Assembly: GCF_020424085.1 (NCBI RefSeq)
Contig: NZ_CP080203.1
Location: 930,001 to 994,000 of the forward strand
Direction: 5' to 3'
DNA: 64,000 nucleotides
DNA from: Mycetocola spongiae
GTDB lineage: Bacteria > Actinomycetota > Actinomycetes > Actinomycetales > Microbacteriaceae
The notes under the pieces were generated by a model. It was not told the origin of the DNA, ran no database searches, and saw only the letters and a list, made by a program, of their open reading frames with translations. Positions within the stretch are counted from its first letter, which is position 1; each line of letters opens with the position of its first letter. Of this stretch, positions 54,767-63,943 are shown one piece after another. The translations under genes and the position numbers were made by a program.

Positions 54767-55684
54767 TTATTCCTCGGCACCACGCTCGTCCAGGCGTTCC
54801 CAGAACCAGCGTGCACCCAGTACGCGGGAGCCCCGGGACGCGACGCGTTCCTGAAGCTCTCGATCGGATGTTACCGTCCAAACCGTCTGCACGGGAGCGT
54901 CCCGTCCGAGGCTGTCCACCTCGGCGATGATCGCCGGGTCACCCTCGCCCGGGGCCTCAACCACGCTCAGGCCCGCGGGCAGCGGATCGGGCAGGCTCGC
55001 GCCGCGCGCACCGCCCTCCAGGACCACACGCACGCGCGGCCACCAGTGATCCTGCCCCAGCCCCAGGGCGCGGGCGGGAACCCCCGCGATACACAGCTCG
55101 GCGGCGGCGGCCAGCAGGCGTTCGGCGGCGGCACGACGGTCCTTCCACCAGCCGTCCGGGCGGGCACCAATCACGTTGGCGGCGTCGATCACGAGGGTCT
55201 CGGAGCGCTCCAGCTCGGCACGCAGCGCGGGCCAGGATGCCTCAAAGCCTGGATGCAGCGGCAGGGTCTCCACCTCGGCCACGGGAACCCAGCGCAGTTC
55301 GAGGCTCTCGGGATCGCTGATCACGGGCTCAAAGGGCTCCAGGACATCGGCGATCACGGTGGTATAGGACCAGAAGCCCAGGTCGGTCACGGCGCTAAAG
55401 CGCGGGCGCACGGCGGCTTCGGGCACACCCGCCTCCTCGGCGGCCTCGCGGAAGGCCGCCTGCACCGCGGTTTCCTCGCGGTGGCGGGCCCCGCCGGGTA
55501 GCGCCCATGTGCCGCCAAAATGCGACCATTCCACGCGATGCTGGAGCAGGACTCCGCGCTCGCGATCATGCGCGAGCAGGCCCGCGGCACCAAAGGTACC
55601 CCAGAACTGGCGGCCGTCGGGGGCAAAAACCCAGGCGTCTCCGCTGTCGTTGGGGCTGGGACGAGAATCTACGGGACCGGACAC
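54767..55684 (-). CDS. NUDIX hydrolase fused to a NYN/PIN-like domain
   Basis: A 305-residue two-domain protein. Residues 30-150 are NUDIX, with the full box G65-x5-E-x7-REAAEEAGV (GARHREETAVQAAFREAAEEAGV in shortened form: GARHREE...REAAEEAG). Residues 185-295 look like a NYN/PIN-like RNase: VIDAANVIGARPDGWW (first Asp), then VRVVLEGGARG, EAPGEGDPAI (Asp) and TVTSDRELQERV (Asp, motif III). PIN/NYN domains are metal-dependent RNases. The fusion may couple nucleotide or cap-like hydrolysis with RNA cleavage. The catalytic acidic positions are my alignment-free guess. Confidence 0.7.
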   Translation of the reverse strand: MSGPVDSRPSPNDSGDAWVFAPDGRQFWGTFGAAGLLAHDRERGVLLQHRVEWSHFGGTWALPGGARHREETAVQAAFREAAEEAGVPEAAVRPRFSAVTDLGFWSYTTVIADVLEPFEPVISDPESLELRWVPVAEVETLPLHPGFEASWPALRAELERSETLVIDAANVIGARPDGWWKDRRAAAERLLAAAAELCIAGVPARALGLGQDHWWPRVRVVLEGGARGASLPDPLPAGLSVVEAPGEGDPAIIAEVDSLGRDAPVQTVWTVTSDRELQERVASRGSRVLGARWFWERLDERGAEE

Positions 55685-55745
55685 CCCTCCAGCTTGGCAC
55701 GGATCCGGGCAAACCGCCCCGGATCCGTGCCCGATTGGGGATAAA

Positions 55746-56471
55746 TTAGCCCATCGTATTCACGATCAGGCCGATATGGGTGAAGAAGTTCAGCGCACCA
55801 AACAGGAAGAAGCCGAGGCCGGACAGGCCCCAGACGATACCCACGATCCACTGCACCCGCGTGAACTTTGCCCCGAGCGAGAAGCCGCGCAGCGCAAACG
55901 GGAACAGGATTGCGCCCACACCCACGAGGGCAAACAGGCCCGACATAAAGATGGCCTCCACCATCGGGTACTCGGCAAAGGCTCCCGAGATGGGCTCCTC
56001 GGGCGGGGCGGCAAAGAGCTGGAAGATCACGCCGGCGAAGGCAATCGCGATCAGGCACAGGCCCAGGCCCACCACGAGCAGCGAGAGGGGGCGGGCCACC
56101 TTCGCCAGATAGGCGGCGCTATCGCCGCCCGCGGCAATCTGGGTGGAGCGCTTCCACAGATAAAACGCGGCGATCAGCAGGACCACGCCAAAGCCGAGGC
56201 TGGGCTCGCCAAAGATGATGTTGTCAAACGGGAAGTACTTGGCAAAGGGCCAGGTCAGGGTCATGTGCAGGCCGGTGGTGAAGAGGATGATGCCGGGCGC
56301 GGCAAAGGCCAGGGCCCAGGACTCCAGGTGCACCTCGCGATCGGTCGCGAGGGCACGCGCAAAATAGACGAGCGTGATCAGCCCGGCACCGGCGGCCAGG
56401 GACATGATGGTGTTATAGGTGGGCATCTGGGTCCAGTCAATGACCAGCCCCTGCGCTTCGAGAGCGAACAC
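55746..56471 (-). CDS. DUF981 family membrane protein
   Basis: A 241-residue integral membrane protein with about six hydrophobic segments. It has the family pattern of a conserved GLHMTLTWPFAKYFPFDNIIFGEPSLGFG loop (given here by its ends GLHMTLTWP and EPSLGFG) after the second helix, and a TM pair ending FFTHIGL. Function is unknown. It is divergent from the TetR gene at 56674 and the shared gap contains two TATACG palindromes, so it is likely TetR-controlled. Confidence 0.78.
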   Translation of the reverse strand: MFALEAQGLVIDWTQMPTYNTIMSLAAGAGLITLVYFARALATDREVHLESWALAFAAPGIILFTTGLHMTLTWPFAKYFPFDNIIFGEPSLGFGVVLLIAAFYLWKRSTQIAAGGDSAAYLAKVARPLSLLVVGLGLCLIAIAFAGVIFQLFAAPPEEPISGAFAEYPMVEAIFMSGLFALVGVGAILFPFALRGFSLGAKFTRVQWIVGIVWGLSGLGFFLFGALNFFTHIGLIVNTMG

Positions 56472-56554
56472 GGGTATTTCCTTTCAATGGAGGGGGAGAG
56501 TATGCGGCCACGGGCGACGCTGCCTGCTGCGGGTGGCCCCACGCACATCGCGAG

Positions 56555-56593
56555 TATACGCACGTATAGCCCGGGTGTCTATACGGGCGTATA
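56555..56593. promoter_or_regulatory. Twin 14-bp palindromes, candidate TetR operator
   Basis: TATACGCACGTATA (56555-56568) and TATACGGGCGTATA (56580-56593) are imperfect palindromes of the same TATACGNNCGTATA design, 25 bp apart, in the promoter gap between the DUF981 gene and the TetR gene. Confidence 0.65.
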
Positions 56594-56673
56594 GCGTGGT
56601 GTAATGGAGGGGTCAGTTCCGCGATAGAAGCGAGGCCAGCATCTCCCGAAACGACCCCTCCGCGCGCGAGCGC

Positions 56674-57255
56674 ATGGTGGAAGCCGCCGCCCACCTCCTG
56701 ATCGAGAGCGGCCCCTCCGCGATCACCCATCGCCGCGTGGCCGAGGCCGCCGGCGTACCCCTCGGCTCGGCCAATTATTTTTTCCCGAGCCGCGCGCAGC
56801 TCTATGCCTTTGCCGTGGAGGCCGCCGAGGCCTCGCGGGTGCGGGCCGCCACCGAGTTTGCCCGCGGGCTGCCGCGGGAGCACCGCTCCCCCGCCGCGAC
56901 CGCCGATCTGCTGATCCGCACCTGGTATGCCCCGCACGTGGATCACGACGTGGTGCGGGCCCGGCTTGAACCCATGATCGACGCGCTGCACAGCCCCGAG
57001 CTGCGCCGCATCATGAACGACTCGCGGCCCGCACTCGTGGCCGCCCTGGAGACCGCCCTCGAGCGCAGCGGCTATCCCCAATTTGCCGATGTGGAGCTGG
57101 TGGCGCTGCTGCTGGACAGCGCCCTGACCTATGCCAATAGCATCCACTCCGAGGACGCCTATGCGCTCGCGACCGATGCGCTGGCGCGGCTACTCACGCT
57201 GATTGCCCCGCTGTCCTCCGGCGGTGCGTCCGCCGGGAATTCGCTGGGAGATTAG
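56674..57255 (+). CDS. TetR family transcriptional regulator
   Basis: A 193-residue TetR regulator, HTH at residues 12-45 (AITHRRVAEAAGVPLGSANYFF). The N-terminus is short; the conserved lead-in helix normally includes residues upstream of ATG 56674 and in-frame codons RNDPSARER just before it would fit, but no ATG/GTG/TTG lies further up before a stop. The start may be non-canonical, or ATG 56674 is right. It likely binds the twin palindromes and controls the DUF981 gene. Confidence 0.78.
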   Translation: MVEAAAHLLIESGPSAITHRRVAEAAGVPLGSANYFFPSRAQLYAFAVEAAEASRVRAATEFARGLPREHRSPAATADLLIRTWYAPHVDHDVVRARLEPMIDALHSPELRRIMNDSRPALVAALETALERSGYPQFADVELVALLLDSALTYANSIHSEDAYALATDALARLLTLIAPLSSGGASAGNSLGD

Positions 57256-57390
57256 GGCTGTTCCCGCGTGATTCCGCGGGACTCGGGGGCGCGCGGCCCG
57301 GCACAGCCCCACGGCGTTCCGGGCCCACCATAGAATCGGTGAGCCGATGGCGCACGGACAGCCGGGCGCCCCGATACAAAGGAACACCAG

Positions 57391-58527
57391 ATGGACCCGG
57401 ACCGCGAACTCACGCTGCCGCCCGAGCTGACCACGGGGGACGTGGGTACCGATCTTTTGGCCACGTATTGGCCCGCGGGAATCGCCCTGGGCCTGGCCGC
57501 CCTCGCCGTGGCCGTCTGGATCTATCGCGCCCGCCGCGATCCCGATCACGCCTCGCGCCGCGTGCGCCGCGCCTTCCTCTGGTGGGTGCCGGCCTCGATC
57601 GCCCTGGTCCTGGGGCTCGCGCTGGGCGTAAATACCTGGGTGGGCTATCTGCCCTCGGTGGCGGCCGTGCAGCGCTGGATCGCGGCCACCCCGGAGGGCC
57701 CCGTGGTGCTGCCCTCGGCGGGCTCCACCGAGCGCCATACCGATGCCGGCCACGGCTATGCGTTTATGGACTCGGTCCCCTCCAGCACCCCGAGCGTCCC
57801 CGCCTCCGCGGCCTGGGTCTATCTGCCGCCGGACTACGATAAGCCCGGAAATACCACCCGCTACCCCGTGATCTATGCACTGCACGGCTCCCCCGGCAGC
57901 TCCCCCGATTGGTTCAGCGGCGGGCGCATCGACGGTTCCCTGGACATCCTGATCCGCGACGGCCTATTTCCCCCGGCCATCGTGGTGGCCCCTGACCTCA
58001 ACGCGGGCGCGGGCCGCAGCGGCCAGGAACCGCTTAATCAACCGGGTGGGCCGCAGATGGAGGATTTTGTGGTGAACGATGTGGTGGGATGGGCCGATAA
58101 AAACCTGCGCACGCTCCCCGAGAGCGGGCAGCGCGTGATCGCCGGGATGTCCTCGGGGGCGATGGGTGCGCTGAATTATGGGCTGGGTCATCCCGATATT
58201 TTTGCCGGGACAATCGCACTGATCGGCTATGCAACCCCCTATTCGGATGCGATTAAAAATAATCCCGAGGCCCTGGCCGCGACCACCCCGGAAAACCTGC
58301 TGGATCGCCTGCCCGCGGGCACCGGCCCGCGCATCTTCCTGGGCCAAAACGACGGAAAATCGCTCCCGGAGATGCAAAAACTCGCCGCGAAGTTCCGCGA
58401 GCACGGGCTCACCAGCACGCTGCGGGAGTTTAAAGGGCTGCAACATAACTGGACCGCGGCGCGCACGATGATGCCCTATGGCCTGGTCTGGATGGCGCAG
58501 GAACTCGGCTGGACCCCGCCGCGCTAG
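57391..58527 (+). CDS. Membrane-anchored esterase (putative esterase family)
   Basis: A 378-residue protein with two N-terminal transmembrane helices (about residues 28-48 and 62-85) and an extracytoplasmic alpha/beta-hydrolase domain of the esterase D/mycolyltransferase-like type. It has YPVIYALHGSPGS (oxyanion region), GMSSGAMGALN (nucleophile Ser) and a C-terminal LQHNWTAAR His. The middle contains an acid in GQNDGKSL. AAAGGA precedes ATG 57391. The substrate is likely a cell-envelope ester, but that is an inference from topology. Confidence 0.83.
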   Translation: MDPDRELTLPPELTTGDVGTDLLATYWPAGIALGLAALAVAVWIYRARRDPDHASRRVRRAFLWWVPASIALVLGLALGVNTWVGYLPSVAAVQRWIAATPEGPVVLPSAGSTERHTDAGHGYAFMDSVPSSTPSVPASAAWVYLPPDYDKPGNTTRYPVIYALHGSPGSSPDWFSGGRIDGSLDILIRDGLFPPAIVVAPDLNAGAGRSGQEPLNQPGGPQMEDFVVNDVVGWADKNLRTLPESGQRVIAGMSSGAMGALNYGLGHPDIFAGTIALIGYATPYSDAIKNNPEALAATTPENLLDRLPAGTGPRIFLGQNDGKSLPEMQKLAAKFREHGLTSTLREFKGLQHNWTAARTMMPYGLVWMAQELGWTPPR

Positions 58528-58547
58528 GGCACTCCCACCCGTAAAAA

Positions 58548-58589
58548 CACCGCGGCCCCCGGTCTCTGCAGAGACCGGGGGCCGCGGTG
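58548..58589. terminator. Perfect 21-bp hairpin terminator
   Basis: Perfect arms of 21 bp (58548-58568 and 58569-58589) between the convergent esterase and pheT genes. It is a long uninterrupted palindrome, preceded by an A-run that gives a T-run for the minus-strand transcript, so it probably terminates both genes. Confidence 0.85.
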
Positions 58590-58601
58590 GTATCGGGGTG
58601 G

Positions 58602-61121
58602 CTACTCGCGCAGCGTCGCGCCAAAGCGCTCGGCGGCCACGGCCACACCCGCGAGGCGAGACTCCGAGGCCTCGGCCGCGGTCAGCGTGCGATCGGGGGC
58701 GCGGAAGCGCAGCGCAAAGCTGAGCGATTTGCGCCCCTCGGGCAGGCCCTGCCCGCGGTAATCATCCACGAGGCGCACGTCCTCCAGCAGGTCCCCCGCA
58801 CCCTCGCGCACGGCATCCAGCACGTCCACGGCGGGCACATTGGCCGGAACCACGAGCGAGAGGTCTTGGGTGGCCGCGGGATAGGTGCGGATCGGCTGCG
58901 CATCAATCACCGCGGGAACCGCGGCCAGCACGGCATCCAGGTTGATCTCGGCCACGGCCACGGTGCGCGGCAGATCGGCCTCCTCGGCATAGGCGGGCAG
59001 CAGTTCGCCCGCATAACCGATGACCCGGTCGCCGGCCAGCAGCTCGGCCGTGCGGCCCGGGTGCATCGCCTGGTGGCGGCCCTGGCGCACGGTGATCTCC
59101 GCACCGGCACCCAGCGCAATCTGACGCACGGCATCCAGCGCATCGGCCACACCCGAGTTCACCTGGGCCTGACCGGCCTGGCGCGGGGTGCTGGCACCAA
59201 GGATCAGCACGGCCACGTGATGCGGCTGCGCGGGGATGCCCTCCACCAGCTCGGCGAGCTGCTCGGGCGAGGGACGCTCATTGCCCACGGGAAGCGTGGC
59301 CTGGCCATAGGCCTTGCCCTCCTCGGGCAGGAAAACCAGGCCGGCTTCGAAGATATTCAGATCCACGAGGCCGCGCGAGAGATTCCGCTTGGCCACACCG
59401 ATCAGGCCCGGCAGCAGCGAGGTGCGCAGGAAGGGCTCGCGCGAGTCCAGCGGATTGGCCAGCTTCACGGCGGGAACCGCACCGGCACCCGGTGCACCAA
59501 AGAGGTTATTGGCCTCCAGGCCCACAAACGGATAGGACAGGACCTCGGTGGAACCGGCGGCCGCGAGGGTCTGCGCCACGCGGCGACGCGCGCGCTGCTC
59601 GGCGGTCAGTCCGCGGCCGGGAGGGGCCACGGGCAGGCGCGAGGGAATGCGGTCATAACCCACGATGCGGGCGACCTCCTCGGCCAGATCGCAGGGATCG
59701 GTGATGTCCGAGCGCCAGGTCGGGGGTGTGACCCGGAAGCCCTCCGCGGTGTCCTCCACCAGGGCGCCGATCTCGGCGAGCGAGGAACGAATCTCCTCGG
59801 CGCTGAACTCGGTACCGATCAGGGCGGAGATATAGCCGGCGGCCAGCGCGATGGGCTCGCGGGTGGTGGAGGAATCCAGCACCGAACCAAGCGAATCCAG
59901 CTCGCCCCCGGCCAGGTCCACCATGAGCTGCGCGGCACGCGCGGCGGCGGCCCGGGCAATGCGCGGATCCACCCCGCGCTCATAGCGTTTGGAGGCCTCG
60001 CTGGGCAGCTTATGCCGGCGCGCACTGCGCGCGATCGAGACGGACTCGAAGTGCGCGGCCTCGATCAGCACATTGCGGGTCTCGGAGGTGATCTCGGTGG
60101 AGGCCCCACCCATCACACCGGCCAGGCCGATCGGGCCCGAACCATCGGTGATCAGCAGATCCTCGGGGTGCAGGGTGCGCTCGGTGCCGTCGAGCGTGAC
60201 CAGGGTCTCGCCCTTCGCGGCGCGACGCACAACCAGGCCGCCGCTGATCTTATCCAGGTCATAGCCGTGGATGGGCTGACCCAGCTCCAGCATGACGTAA
60301 TTGGTGATGTCCACGAGCACCGAGATCGACCGGATTCCGGCCAGGCTGAGCCGGGCGATCATCCACGGCGGGGTGGGAGCCTGCGGGTTAACGCCGCGCA
60401 CCACGCGCGTGATGAACACGGTGGAGCCCACGGTGCCGCGGATCGGAGCCTCATCGTTTACGCTCACCTCGAAGCCCGAGGCCTCGACGATCTGGGGGGC
60501 GAGTGCGGGATCGCGGAAGGCAGCTCCCGTGGCATGCGAGTATTCGCGGGCCACACCGCGCACCGAGAACGCATAGCCGCGGTCGGGCGTCACGTTCAGC
60601 TCCACGCCGCTATCGTCCAGGCCCAGCAGCGGCAGCGCGGGCGTACCCACGGGTGCATCGATGCCGTAATTGGCGAGCACAATAATGCCATCGGATTCCT
60701 CGCCCAGGCCCAGCTCGCGTGCCGAGGCCATCATGCCCTCGGAAACGTGGCCATAGGTCTTGCGCGGGGCGATCTTAAAGTCTCCGGGCAGGACGGCACC
60801 GGGGAGGGTCACCACCACCTTGTCTCCCACGCGGAAGTTATGGGCGCCACAGACGATGCCGTGGACGGGCTCACCACCATCGGCGGCGACCTCACCGTCC
60901 TCGGCCACGCGCACGCGGCACCAGTTGATGGTCTTGCCGTTGGACTGCTCCTCGGGGGTGAACTCCAGCACCTCACCCACCACGATGGGTCCACTCAGAT
61001 CAAAACCGTGGATGTCCTCCTCTTCCAGGCCGACCTTCACGAGGGCGGCCTGCACCGACTCGGGGGTCGAGCCGGGCTCAAGATCTACGTATTCAGCCAG
61101 CCAGCTCAGGGGAACCCGCAC
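58602..61121 (-). CDS. pheT: Phenylalanyl-tRNA synthetase beta subunit
   Basis: An 839-residue PheRS beta subunit. The N-terminal tRNA-binding OB-fold domain spans residues 40-150 (VVGEVLEFTPEEQS; INWCRVRVAE), the B3/B4 editing domain is around 210-400, the B5 domain follows (RITDPCDLAEEVARI region) and the FDX-ACB anticodon-binding domain is at the C-terminus (ending VAVAAERFGATLRE). It works as the alpha2-beta2 enzyme with PheS, 2 bp upstream. The full length fits bacterial pheT. Confidence 0.97.
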   Translation of the reverse strand: MRVPLSWLAEYVDLEPGSTPESVQAALVKVGLEEEDIHGFDLSGPIVVGEVLEFTPEEQSNGKTINWCRVRVAEDGEVAADGGEPVHGIVCGAHNFRVGDKVVVTLPGAVLPGDFKIAPRKTYGHVSEGMMASARELGLGEESDGIIVLANYGIDAPVGTPALPLLGLDDSGVELNVTPDRGYAFSVRGVAREYSHATGAAFRDPALAPQIVEASGFEVSVNDEAPIRGTVGSTVFITRVVRGVNPQAPTPPWMIARLSLAGIRSISVLVDITNYVMLELGQPIHGYDLDKISGGLVVRRAAKGETLVTLDGTERTLHPEDLLITDGSGPIGLAGVMGGASTEITSETRNVLIEAAHFESVSIARSARRHKLPSEASKRYERGVDPRIARAAAARAAQLMVDLAGGELDSLGSVLDSSTTREPIALAAGYISALIGTEFSAEEIRSSLAEIGALVEDTAEGFRVTPPTWRSDITDPCDLAEEVARIVGYDRIPSRLPVAPPGRGLTAEQRARRRVAQTLAAAGSTEVLSYPFVGLEANNLFGAPGAGAVPAVKLANPLDSREPFLRTSLLPGLIGVAKRNLSRGLVDLNIFEAGLVFLPEEGKAYGQATLPVGNERPSPEQLAELVEGIPAQPHHVAVLILGASTPRQAGQAQVNSGVADALDAVRQIALGAGAEITVRQGRHQAMHPGRTAELLAGDRVIGYAGELLPAYAEEADLPRTVAVAEINLDAVLAAVPAVIDAQPIRTYPAATQDLSLVVPANVPAVDVLDAVREGAGDLLEDVRLVDDYRGQGLPEGRKSLSFALRFRAPDRTLTAAEASESRLAGVAVAAERFGATLRE

Positions 61122-61123
61122 GA

Positions 61124-62164
61124 CTACACCACCATTCCGAATTGCTGCGAGAAGCGAATATCGCCCTCAACCATGTCCCGCATGTCCTGTACCCCGTCGC
61201 GCAGCATCAGGCCACGCTCCACGCCCATACCAAAGGCAAAGCCCGAATAGACCTCGGGGTCGATGCCGGCGGCGCGCAGCACGTTCGGGTGGATCATGCC
61301 GCAGCCGCCCCACTCGATCCAGCGCGGGCCGTCCTTAAACGTGGGGTGCCAGAAGTCCAGCTCGGCGCTGGGCTCGGTGAACGGGAAGAAGCTCGGGCGC
61401 AGGCGAATCTTTGCCTCATCGCCGAATACGGATTTTACGAAGTGGTCCAGCGTGCCGCGCAGGTGGGCCATCGTGAGGCCCTTATCCACGGCGAGGCCCT
61501 CAAACTGCATAAAAACGGGGGTATGGGTGGCGTCAAGCTCATCGGTGCGGTAAACGCGGCCAGGTGCAAGCACATAGATGGGGACCTCGCGGTCGAGCAT
61601 CGTGCGCACCTGAACGGGCGACGTATGGGTGCGCATCACGAGGTGCGAGCTGGGCGGGTCCACAAAGAAGGTGTCCTGCATTGCGCGCGCGGGGTGATCG
61701 GCGTCGAAGTTGAGGGCGTCGAAGTTAAACCACTCGCTCTCCACCTCGGGCCCCTCGGCCACCTCCCAGCCCATGCCCGTGAAGATATCCTCGACGCGCT
61801 CCTGGAGCAGCGCGAGGGGGTGCCGGGCACCGGCACGGTACAGGCTCGGGAGGGCCGTGACATCCACGGTCTCCTCGACCAGGCGGCGGGCGTTCTCGGC
61901 CTCGAGGATACGCGCCTCGGCATCGGCATAGGCCTTATTCACGCGCCCGCGGGCCTGGCCCACAAGCTTACCCAGGGCGGCCTTCTGGTCGTTCGGGACG
62001 CTGCGCAGCGCCGCGTTGAGGTTCGCGAGCGGCGAGCCCTCCACGAGGTGCGCGGATCGGGCCTGCTTGAGGCCGGCGGAATCGACAACGGCGGCGATAT
62101 CGGCCAGGGCCGCATCGATCGCGGCGGCGACGCTTTCTTCGGAAATCAGTTGAGGGTCAGACAC
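61124..62164 (-). CDS. pheS: Phenylalanyl-tRNA synthetase alpha subunit
   Basis: A 346-residue PheRS alpha subunit. The N-terminal coiled coil covers residues 1-85, and class II motif 1 (ALLQERVEDIFTGMGWEV) is followed by motif 2 (MRTHTSPVQVRTM; YRTDELDATHTPVFMQFEG) and motif 3 (FAFGMGVERGLML) near the end. GTG 62164 gives the usual pheS N-terminus; a TTG start at 62173 adds three residues. It is followed 2 bp later by pheT. Confidence 0.96.
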   Translation of the reverse strand: MSDPQLISEESVAAAIDAALADIAAVVDSAGLKQARSAHLVEGSPLANLNAALRSVPNDQKAALGKLVGQARGRVNKAYADAEARILEAENARRLVEETVDVTALPSLYRAGARHPLALLQERVEDIFTGMGWEVAEGPEVESEWFNFDALNFDADHPARAMQDTFFVDPPSSHLVMRTHTSPVQVRTMLDREVPIYVLAPGRVYRTDELDATHTPVFMQFEGLAVDKGLTMAHLRGTLDHFVKSVFGDEAKIRLRPSFFPFTEPSAELDFWHPTFKDGPRWIEWGGCGMIHPNVLRAAGIDPEVYSGFAFGMGVERGLMLRDGVQDMRDMVEGDIRFSQQFGMVV

Positions 62165-62216
62165 AAGAGTCAATTCTACCCAATGGGCGGGCCGGTGCGG
62201 GCCCCGGAGCCCAAAA

Positions 62217-62256
62217 CCGCGGCGGATGATCCCGGCTTCGGGACCATCCGCCGCGG
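62217..62256. terminator. Hairpin terminator between gluD and pheS
   Basis: Arms of about 18 bp (62217-62235 and 62238-62256) with one mismatch lie between the gluD stop and the pheS start. Both genes are on the minus strand, so it ends the glutamate transporter transcript from the right only if transcription stops before pheS... it lies downstream of gluD and so serves the glu operon. Confidence 0.6.
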
Positions 62257-62275
62257 CGGGACTGCGGGTAGGGCG

Positions 62276-63202
62276 CTAGGAGCCCTGTGCCGGTGCCGCG
62301 GGTGCCGCGACCGCGGCGGGCGCCGCGGGGCCGGCCGGGGCCGGGTTTCCGCGGCGGCGGCGCTTTCCGCCCTCGCCGCGCGCCGCGGAATCGCTGCGCT
62401 TGGCGAGCCAGCGGGCTACCGCCGAGAGCGAGAGGTTCATCAGCAGGTAGATCACCAGCGTCACCAGGAAAAGCGTAAACAGATATTTATTGCCCAGCGC
62501 GTTTCCGAGGTTATTCATCGTGGTCCGGATGAGCTCGGGATAGCCCACGATAAATCCGAGCGAGGTGTCCTTAAGTAGCACCACCAGCTGGGCGACGATG
62601 ATCGGCAACATCTGCCGGAACGCCTGCGGAAATTCCACGATCATGCGCGTGGCAAACGGCGTCAGGCCGATACTCAGCCCCGCCTCGCGCTGCCCGCGCG
62701 GCAGGGAGGTGAGTCCCGCGCGCAGCGCCTCGCCGATGATCGCACCGTTATAGAGCCCCAGGCCCAGCACCACGGCCAGATAGGCTCCGCTGGAAAACGC
62801 CAGCAGAATAAACAGCATCATCAGCAGCACGGGCATGCCGCGCACAAATTCCAGCACGATCGCGGCCGGGATGCGTACCCAGCGGGTCTGCGCCGAGCGC
62901 AGCAGGGCAAAGACCACGCCGAGGATCAGGGCGAGCACGGCCGCGGCGGCCGCGGCCTTGAGGGTGTTCAGGACACCCTGCCCGATCTGTTCCCAGAGCA
63001 CGGGGTTGCCCAGCACGTCCCAGCGCGAGGGATCCCACAGGCCCGAGAGCATCACGCCGCCGGAATCGCGCGGGCGGCCCAGGACAAGAATCGCGCCGAT
63101 CAGCGCGCCGATGACGATCAGCGCGATCACAATCGAGAGGATCAGCGAGCGCCGGCGGGCCTTGGGGCCCGGGGCGTCAAAGAGGACGGAAGAGCCGGTC
63201 AT
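62276..63202 (-). CDS. gluD: Glutamate ABC transporter permease (GluD-like)
   Basis: A 308-residue permease of the polar amino-acid transporter family with five to six membrane segments and the EAA loop EALRAGLTSLPRGQREAGLSIGLTP. It ends in an Ala/Pro-rich tail (PAGPAAPAAVAAPAAPA). ATG 63202 overlaps the gluC stop. The first permease gene of the operon is 63199-63846. Confidence 0.85.
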   Translation of the reverse strand: MTGSSVLFDAPGPKARRRSLILSIVIALIVIGALIGAILVLGRPRDSGGVMLSGLWDPSRWDVLGNPVLWEQIGQGVLNTLKAAAAAAVLALILGVVFALLRSAQTRWVRIPAAIVLEFVRGMPVLLMMLFILLAFSSGAYLAVVLGLGLYNGAIIGEALRAGLTSLPRGQREAGLSIGLTPFATRMIVEFPQAFRQMLPIIVAQLVVLLKDTSLGFIVGYPELIRTTMNNLGNALGNKYLFTLFLVTLVIYLLMNLSLSAVARWLAKRSDSAARGEGGKRRRRGNPAPAGPAAPAAVAAPAAPAQGS

Positions 63203-63846
63203 CGCGATACCAACCATTTCTTTTCCAGATATCCCGCGAGCAGTCCCAGCGGAATGGTGATCAGCAGATAGAACGTGGCCACACCCAGCAGCACCGCGAT
63301 CACCGCGTTGCCATTGGCATTGGCCAGCTCCTTACCGATCGTGAATAGCTCGGCCACAAAAAATCCGCCGGCCACCGAGGTGTTTTTAACCAGGGCGATC
63401 ATGACGTTAATCAGCGGCGGTACGGTCATCCGCACGGCCTGCGGCAGCACCACCTGGGTCACGGTCTGGCCAAAGCCCAGGCCGATACTGCGGGCGGCCT
63501 CGGCCTGCCCGAGCGGCACACCGTTAATGCCCGAGCGCAGCGCCTCGGCCACAAACGGCGAGGTATAGAGGCTCAGGCCGATCATCGCGAGGAATTTATA
63601 GTCCAGCTGTAGGCCCAGCTGCGGGGCCACAAACGCGAAGAAAAACAGGATCAGGGTGAGCGGGGTATTACGCACCAGTTCGGTATATGCGGTGGCCACC
63701 ACGCGCAGCGAACTCACCGGTGAGATTCGCATGATCGCGATGATGGCGCCCAGCACCAGGGCCGCGATTCCGGCCACGAGGAAGAGCTGAAGGGTCAGGG
63801 CAAAACCCGAGAGATAGCGATCAAGGTTGTCCAGGACAACGTTCAT
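63199..63846 (-). CDS. gluC: Glutamate ABC transporter permease (GluC-like)
   Basis: A 215-residue permease with five membrane segments and the EAA motif EALRSGINGVPLGQAEAARSIGLGFGQT. It pairs with GluD in a heterodimeric amino-acid importer. ATG 63846 follows a strong AAAGGAGG. The gene lies downstream of the substrate-binding protein gene, with a stable hairpin between them. Confidence 0.87.
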   Translation of the reverse strand: MNVVLDNLDRYLSGFALTLQLFLVAGIAALVLGAIIAIMRISPVSSLRVVATAYTELVRNTPLTLILFFFAFVAPQLGLQLDYKFLAMIGLSLYTSPFVAEALRSGINGVPLGQAEAARSIGLGFGQTVTQVVLPQAVRMTVPPLINVMIALVKNTSVAGGFFVAELFTIGKELANANGNAVIAVLLGVATFYLLITIPLGLLAGYLEKKWLVSR

Positions 63847-63888
63847 CTGTGTGGCCTCCTTTCAAGAGAGTGGGGTGAGGGGTCCGGG

Positions 63889-63933
63889 GCGGTCCTGGGG
63901 CGGGCGGGGTCTCCCCGCCCGCCCCAGGACCGC
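63889..63933 (-). terminator. Intercistronic hairpin between the binding-protein gene and gluC
   Basis: Perfect 21-bp arms (63889-63909, 63913-63933) with a TCT loop. It lies 10 bp after the binding-protein stop, in an operon position. Such hairpins lower downstream expression and protect the upstream mRNA, so the binding protein is made in excess over the permeases. No T-run, so read-through is likely. Confidence 0.7.
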
Positions 63934-63943
63934 GACGCGCAGC

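Noticed and set aside
58587-61250. Very long plus-strand open frame (about 887 codons) opposite pheT
   Set aside because: It is the antisense of pheT. High GC makes stops rare in the opposite frame; residue composition is rich in Gly, Arg and His with no domain.
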